DNA of 12,564 nucleotides from Neolecta irregularis DAH-3. Its lineage: Eukaryota; Ascomycota; Neolectomycetes; Neolectales; Neolectaceae. The stretch spans positions 189-12,752 of the forward strand of contig LXFE01003554.1 in NCBI GenBank assembly GCA_001929475.1. Reading direction: 5' to 3'. The notes beneath the pieces were generated by a model. The model searched no databases and had not been told where the DNA came from. It saw only the letters and a list, made by a program, of their open reading frames with translations. Positions 8,225 to 12,564 of the stretch are shown here, one piece after another; the stretch's first letter is position 1, and every line of letters begins with the position of its first letter. The translations under genes and the position numbers were made by a program.

Positions 8225-8374
8225 ATCTACCCAATCCTCGTCTGCCGTTCCCTTTGCAAAGCATTTGTTTCATATTGTGTCTGTGTTACTACACTGCACT
8301 CTGCAAAAACCCCTTTATATTCCCCTAGATCACCAGTATCCGAGAACTCGGGTCCCTAAGCGTTGTTCATAGCA

Positions 8375-10955
8375 ATGGTCATGCGGAAGGATCCACAGCA
8401 ACACCGCACTTCCAACAGAGTCTGCTTCGATCCATTAGGTCCTCAAGACGCAGACGAGGAACAGATCCTCGAAGGAGCTAGTTCTCATGTTCCCCAGATG
8501 ACTCAACAAGGTCGTCCACTACCCATCCTTGTGACGTCTGATTCTACTCCACCAGGTGGAAATAATTCCCACAAGTTCTACATACCACAGGATGAGTCAT
8601 ACGATAATGAAGAAATTTTGATAAAACAATCTACAACAAAGGAGACTTTTCTCTCCTCTGATTTATTCTCAGAAAGTTCACCAGAAATCTCTCGTCCACC
8701 TAGTGCCAATGGATTGGTTTCAGCAAGACCTTTCTCATTTACCGAAATCAACGACCGATTTGCTCTTCCTCAGAAGATCGTAACTCATTCGGGGTTTGGA
8801 AGACTGGAATCAAATCCTCCCTCTTTCGACATCAGAGCTACACAAAGCACGGTTGCCATTCCAGGCCCACCTATCGCCCCGTCTCACGGAATTGTTAGCC
8901 CTCAAGAGCCTAGTGCTAGCGAAGCATACAAACTAGTCAGGGCACATACAATCAAACAAACACCCTCGGGGCTTAATCGACGGACAGGCAGCACACCGGA
9001 TATCAGAAGTTCTGCGGCCAATGCTACCCTTCTTCAGCAAAATAAAGGCGGAGTGCTTGGTCAGTTGATGCAATTGCATGCATCTCCTCGTGTAGCATTT
9101 ATATTGACTCTAGTAGATATGGCAATCAGGCCCTTTCAAACGAATTCTCTCAACCCACTGCTCGGGAGAAATGGTACAAAGGTTCCAAAAGTGCAACTAG
9201 TTCGACAACATCGATACAAGCGATGCTTGCCCCGACGGGTTCTCGTTCGGAGACTTCTTCGCCTGTTAATGGAATGTCGGCCTCACATCGAGCAACATGT
9301 TCTGGCCCTGGTGATATTTCTCCGTTTGGATTTGCGAAACGACAAAGCGGTGGAATCGTTAAAGCTGCCCAAAGTGCCGCTCATAAAGTAAAAATGGGAT
9401 GGATCCACCCCAAGGAAACTGAGATTACATTCAATGTTGCAGATATTCTGACGCGGCAGAGGTTCATTCTTAAGGCATGTTGACCTGAAAAGATAATAAT
9501 AATCTCCAGTTTGCAGAGGCGCTGATCATCTTTGGAGCTCCCACTCATCGGATTGAAGATTATCTTTCCACGATATCTCACTGCCTAATGATTGAGAGTA
9601 CCATTCCTCTTGCAAAGATACTGACAACACAGGTCAGTTTGTGTATCTCCCCGGCACTATTGTAATCTCATTCGACGATTCAGTAACACATACCTCGCAT
9701 GTCAAGATTGTCCGCGCTCCCGCAGGAATCGATCTCAGCAAACTGGGGATAACACATGACATTTACAAAGAAGTCAAAATGGACCAAATTAGCGCTGGTG
9801 ACGGTCTTGGACGGATCACTGAACTTATCAATGGTCCCCCTCTATACCGCACTTGGGTTAAAATTGTTGCATACGGATTTGCTAGTGCTTTTGTTGGACC
9901 ATTTGCATTTGGGACCAGGTTTATAGATATGCCCATATGTTTCTGTTTGGGGGTTATGATTGGAATCTTGCAAACCTTTGTCGCTTCCCGATTTATCAGT
10001 TTCGTATGTATCCTTTTGATGAATCTTTTGATTTTCCAGAGTAAAATATTCGAGGTTATAGCGCCTATGCTTACTGCATTTTTGGCTCGGGCATTTGGTT
10101 CGATTCAGCCGCAGGGTTTATTTTGCTATTCCGGGATAGCCCAGTCTGCTATTGTTTTTGTTTTACCTGGTTATATTCTTGTTTGCGGTGCTCTGGAGCT
10201 CCAAGCGAAGAATCTTGTCGCCGGCTCTGTTCGCATGTTTCAAGCAATAATGTATTCACGTATGAGCCTGCTTCGTTCCGGCTACTTATTCTAGTCTTTT
10301 TAGCATTCGGAACTACTCTTGGTTCGGCGCTGTATGCACTTGTAGATAAAAACGCTACAAACCAGCCTACATGTAACGGTTCTGTATCGGATTACCACCG
10401 GCTTTGGATTGTTCCAATATTTTCGTTATGTCTCGTCGTTGTTTTTCAAGCGCACTACCGGCAAGCTCCGGCAATGATTATAATCGCCTCTATCGGCTAC
10501 TTGGTGAATTATTCGGCTTCTAGGTATACCTCTCAAGTTTCGCTTGTCAATGCTTTGAGGTTGCCCCCCTTTTATCATGTCTGATGGTACAGCTCGTTTG
10601 TTATTGCAACGATTGGAAATCTTTATTCTCGAATTGGCCACGGTCTTGCCTTTACTGCCGTTCTTCCTGCAGTTTTAGTTCTCGTTCCATCTGGTCTTGC
10701 AGCACAAGGCGGTCTTCTCTCGGGTCTTCATGAAGCTCAATCGATTGTCAAGAATAGTACGACTTTAACGGTGTCGGATTCCATTTTTAGCATTAGTGAT
10801 ACCAATATGCTTTATTTTGTTTTTCAAATGATTAAAGTTAGTATCGGTATTACAGTTGGGTTGTTCTTGTCTGCTGTTTTTATCTATCCGGTATGTCATT
10901 ACGAGTATGATCTTATTCCTAGATTCCATGGAAACGGTCGATATGGAATTTTTAG
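8375..10955 (+). CDS. PRM10-like: ThrE/DUF1212 membrane protein, Prm10-like, 8 exons
   Basis: This belongs to the ThrE family, which includes bacterial threonine exporters and yeast Prm10 (pheromone-regulated) and YJL108C. Its substrate in fungi is unproven. Exons: 8375-9075, 9117-9474, 9510-9597, 9633-10003, 10040-10259, 10295-10559, 10593-10890, 10923-10955, coding 777 residues. The first 330 or so residues are low-complexity and Ser/Pro-rich. The cytoplasmic ThrE domain follows, with RQRFILKFAEALIIFGAPTH and RIEDYL, then QFVYLPGTIVISFDDS, HVKIVRAP and DIYKEV. About ten hydrophobic segments occupy 465-767, with LTAFLARAFGSI, LPGYILVCGALELQAKN, NLYSRIGHGLAF and LVPSGLA. The protein ends YPIPWKRSIWNF. 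Two introns have GC donors (9076-9116 and 9475-9509); the second is unavoidable, since GCA TGT TGA would otherwise stop translation. The start ATG 8375 is preceded by an in-frame ATG-free leader; a second Met follows two codons later. Confidence 0.93.
9076..9116 (+). other. GC-AG intron with competing GT-AG alternative
   Basis: The donor GCATGC at 9076 with the acceptor CTAGTAG at 9116 joins LMQL to YGNQALSNEF. A branch-like TTGAC lies about ten bases before the acceptor. A canonical pair, GTAGCA at 9092 with AATCAG ending at 9129, also keeps the frame and gives LMQLHASPRALSNEF instead. The GC version restores an L-Y-G run I associate with fungal family members and uses the acceptor nearest the branch site. 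Confidence 0.6.
9475..9509 (+). other. GC-AG intron (35 nt) in the ThrE-like gene
   Basis: The exon ends AAG and the intron starts GCATGT and ends CTCCAG, i.e. the common GTATGT donor with T changed to C. Joining gives RQRFILKFAEALIIFGAP, the family pattern. Without splicing, translation stops two codons in (GCA TGT TGA). No GT donor nearby keeps the frame, so this is the best supported GC-AG intron in the window. Confidence 0.88.
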
Positions 10956-11054
10956 GTAGAGATGGAGGGGTGGTCCACCAACAGGTAGAGGTTGGATTAG
11001 GGAAGATTGGTAGTTGTTATTTCACTAGATGTTTCAGGACTGATCATTCATATC
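10956..11054. other. Short convergent spacer
   Basis: Only 99 nt separate the stop codon of the ThrE-like gene (10955) from that of the minus-strand gene (11055). The two 3' untranslated regions must therefore overlap or be very short. No AATAAA is seen in this spacer on the plus strand. Confidence 0.6.
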
Positions 11055-12481
11055 CTAGGTTTTCATGAGAACCTGTTCTAGGTATCCATTACCCTCTTCA
11101 TTGTAACCAACGCAACAATGCCACTTTACGAGAGAGTTTTCAGCAATAATAGTTTTTTTCTCGTCGTGTGATAATCTTGAGAATTCGAGAGCATTTCTTT
11201 TCAAGATCTGTTCGGAAACACCCCAGAATGCGGACAGGATAGCGTGATTTCCTGCGGAATCTACTAGTTTCCAATTTCCCTGCAACATCAAAACGCTATC
11301 GTCAAGGATCTTTTCGATATGGCAAAACTGACATTGAAGGGATGTTAATGGTTGTTTGCAAATAGAGTCTTGGCGTCAACTGGATCACCAGGATTTTATA
11401 CGGTGCCAGACAGCGTCCAGGTTATCAAAGCCGACAACAGTACATGTGGAGTGTCCTGATTTTGTGATTGGCTGTGGATTCCAGAGGTATGGCGAGAAAA
11501 GCTGGCATGAGGATGTCGACACTTGAATTAGTAGGATAAACAGCCACGTACCTGAATAGATTTTACAAGCGGGCGTTGACAAGTAGCGATCGTTTATACC
11601 TGTGTCGTTTATAGGGGATAACCCTGTGTCGTTTAAAGGGGATAACCCTGTGTCGTTTATAGGGGATAACCCTGTGATCAAGATTAAACAAGGCGGGTGA
11701 ATGGAGACCAGGATATTCTGTTGAATAGATAGATGACGTGTTCCATCCTGTGTAGAAAGCACGATATTAACGAAATCTTGATTACGTGAGATTTCCCGTA
11801 CGCGACCGATGAGACAACTTTGTGATTGAATCTGGGGTAATCTATTCTGGGGTAATCTAATAGCTGCAAATGTGGAGAAATTCCAATCGTTTGCGCCCGA
11901 CCAGTTTGGTACGACCAGCGATTCGCCAATGTTGAGTAAACTGGAGGAGTGATCGGGAAAGAAAACGCGCCATTCTTTTCCGTCGATGCTGAAATTTACA
12001 GAGTGTGTGTCGAGGGAGAGGACGACCATTTGTGTTCCGTTTAGAAGTTCGTCTTGTGCTAGGATGGGAAATAGGAATTGTGTAGGAAGCAACAGTCTGC
12101 CTGTGCGGCCTATTTGTTTTGTCATTGTGAACCGGAGTGTGTGATTTTTGAGAAATGTGGGATCTTGCGATTGGAGTAGGAGTAGGGTGTGTCCGTCTGA
12201 CAGGACGAGTCGCGAACGATCGGGGGAGACCAGAGTACATGAGAGCTGATAAATATGGCGAAACGAGTGTTTATAGAGTGGCTTGAGTAACTGCGGGTCA
12301 ACGTGGGGCGTAAGAGCGAGACCTCTGATTCTAATTCGGAGAGAATGATTGCTTTTGTGAGACCCAAGGGATATTGATGCATGAGTTTGACGAGATGCAG
12401 GGCAACCCAATTTGCCGAGCAGACCAAGGAGCAAGCGGAAAGGGCAGCTAGTAAATTTGTGGAAACTGAAGTGATGTCCAT
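11055..12481 (-). CDS. Divergent OB-fold protein, RPA1-like (MEIOB/CTC1 also possible), gene model incomplete
   Basis: A long minus-strand reading frame (about 12360 down to 11402) and a downstream exon (about 11368-11055) appear to form one gene of roughly 400-450 residues. The N-terminal part carries LRIRIRGLAL and SRLVLSDGHTLLLL, reminiscent of the RPA70 N-terminal OB fold. The C-terminal exon has a CKQPLTSLQCQFC zinc-ribbon-like motif, then WKLVDSAG, AFWGVSEQIL and WHCCVGYNEE, in the order seen in the RPA1 C-terminal domain (and in MEIOB). Typical RPA1 DBD-A motifs are not seen, and the length is short for RPA1. Splicing is unsettled: intron 11502-11551 or 11522-11551 (donor GTACGT, branch TACTAAT) and 11369-11401 or 11369-11435 are candidates; the 50-nt plus 67-nt choice gives a CYSIC...CQFC cysteine pattern. 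ATG 12481 begins MDITSVSTNLLAALSAC, but its junction to LRIRIRG is unresolved, and the true start could lie beyond the window. Confidence 0.5.
11599..11676. repeat. 24-nt minisatellite, 3.25 copies, in frame within the RPA1-like gene
   Basis: Units lie at 11599-11622, 11623-11646 and 11647-11670, with a partial copy at 11671-11676. The unit starts CCTGTGTCGTTTATAGGGGA; the middle copy differs by one base. On the minus strand it codes repeats of the octapeptide TGLSPIND (middle copy TGLSPLND). As 24 is a multiple of three, copy number can change without breaking the frame. Confidence 0.92.
11830..11859. repeat. 15-nt tandem duplication in the RPA1-like gene
   Basis: Two 15-nt units, each ending TCTGGGGTAATCTA (11831-11844 and 11846-11859), differ at one position. 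In the minus-strand frame they give LPQNR then LPQIQ. It is a second in-frame duplication in the same gene. Confidence 0.85.
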
Positions 12482-12499
12482 GAATTGAATGCGGTAATT

Positions 12500-12564
12500 G
12501 ATATATGAGTGATATATGAGTGATATGAGTGATATATGAGTGATATATGAGTGATATATGAGTG
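12500..12564. repeat. 11-nt tandem repeat, at least six units, truncated by the window end
   Basis: Units of GATATATGAGT lie at 12500-12510, 12511-12521, 12531-12541, 12542-12552 and 12553-12563. A shortened 9-nt unit (GATATGAGT) is at 12522-12530. The array begins 18 nt upstream of the candidate ATG (12481) of the minus-strand gene, so it lies in its leader or promoter, unless the coding frame continues through it. No stop codon interrupts the repeat in the minus-strand frames I checked. Confidence 0.95.

Larger units (their letters stand above)
6777..8374. other. 1.6-kb region without a recognisable gene
   Basis: No frame in this stretch looks like a conserved protein and I find no tRNA-like sequence. 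The left part presumably holds the 3' untranslated region of the low-complexity gene and the right part the promoter and leader of the ThrE-like gene. It contains a perfect 21-nt inverted repeat (7641-7661), an imperfect hairpin (8064-8105) and two short hairpins (8174-8186, 8200-8224). A short open piece at about 7187-7256 (after TTCCCAG, before GGTGAGT) is flanked by splice-like signals but no partner exons could be found. It is much longer than the other gaps in the window (100-673 nt). Confidence 0.6.

Noticed and set aside
1-12564. Mobile element, CRISPR array, secondary-metabolite or defence cluster
   Set aside because: No transposase, reverse transcriptase, terminal repeats, spaced direct repeats or clustered biosynthetic enzymes are visible.

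Overview
This window looks like nuclear DNA of an ascomycete fungus. Six protein genes are visible and most are split by very short introns. In the five genes I could rebuild exon by exon I place 31 introns of 32-53 nt (median 37). Many have a GTATGT/GTATGC/GTACC-type donor, a CTAAY/CTGAY-like branch site and a TAG or CAG acceptor. The gene set (UNC93-like transporter, Rvs167/Hob1 BAR-SH3 protein, STRIPAK coiled-coil subunit, Prm10-like ThrE protein) is typical of Ascomycota. The small introns and compact genes suggest an early-diverging or intron-rich lineage, possibly Taphrinomycotina. The lineage is inference and I cannot name a species.

Layout, left to right. 1-145: upstream DNA with a 17-nt tandem duplication. 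146-2189 (+): UNC93-like (DUF895) membrane transporter, 15 exons. 2190-2582: convergent intergenic stretch with a perfect 18-nt palindrome next to AATAAA. 2583-4140 (-): BAR plus SH3 endocytosis/actin protein, 7 exons. 4141-4286: short shared promoter. 4287-5012 (+): SIKE/FGFR1OP2-type coiled-coil STRIPAK subunit, 4 exons. 5013-5685: promoter with a TATA box and an ATG-free pyrimidine-rich leader. 5686-6776 (+): low-complexity Ser/Thr-Pro-rich protein of unknown function, 2 exons. 6777-8374: 1.6 kb without a recognisable gene, holding a perfect 21-nt inverted repeat and several hairpins. 8375-10955 (+): ThrE/DUF1212 (Prm10-like) membrane protein, 8 exons. 11055-12481 (-): divergent gene with RPA1-like features, splice structure only partly solved, containing an in-frame 24-nt minisatellite. 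12500-12564: 11-nt tandem repeat running off the window.

The genes do not form one pathway. The BAR-SH3 protein (membrane curvature, actin patches) and the STRIPAK subunit (polarity and septation signalling) share a promoter region. The two transporters are independent.

The most unusual signal is splicing. Homology and reading frame demand five non-GT donors out of 31 introns (four GC-AG, one AT-AG), and three coding exons are only 8, 10 and 14 nt long. Two of the GC-AG introns compete with a nearby canonical GT-AG pair that also keeps the frame, so they could be alternative-splicing switches. I see no dedicated new defence, mobile or biosynthetic system here.
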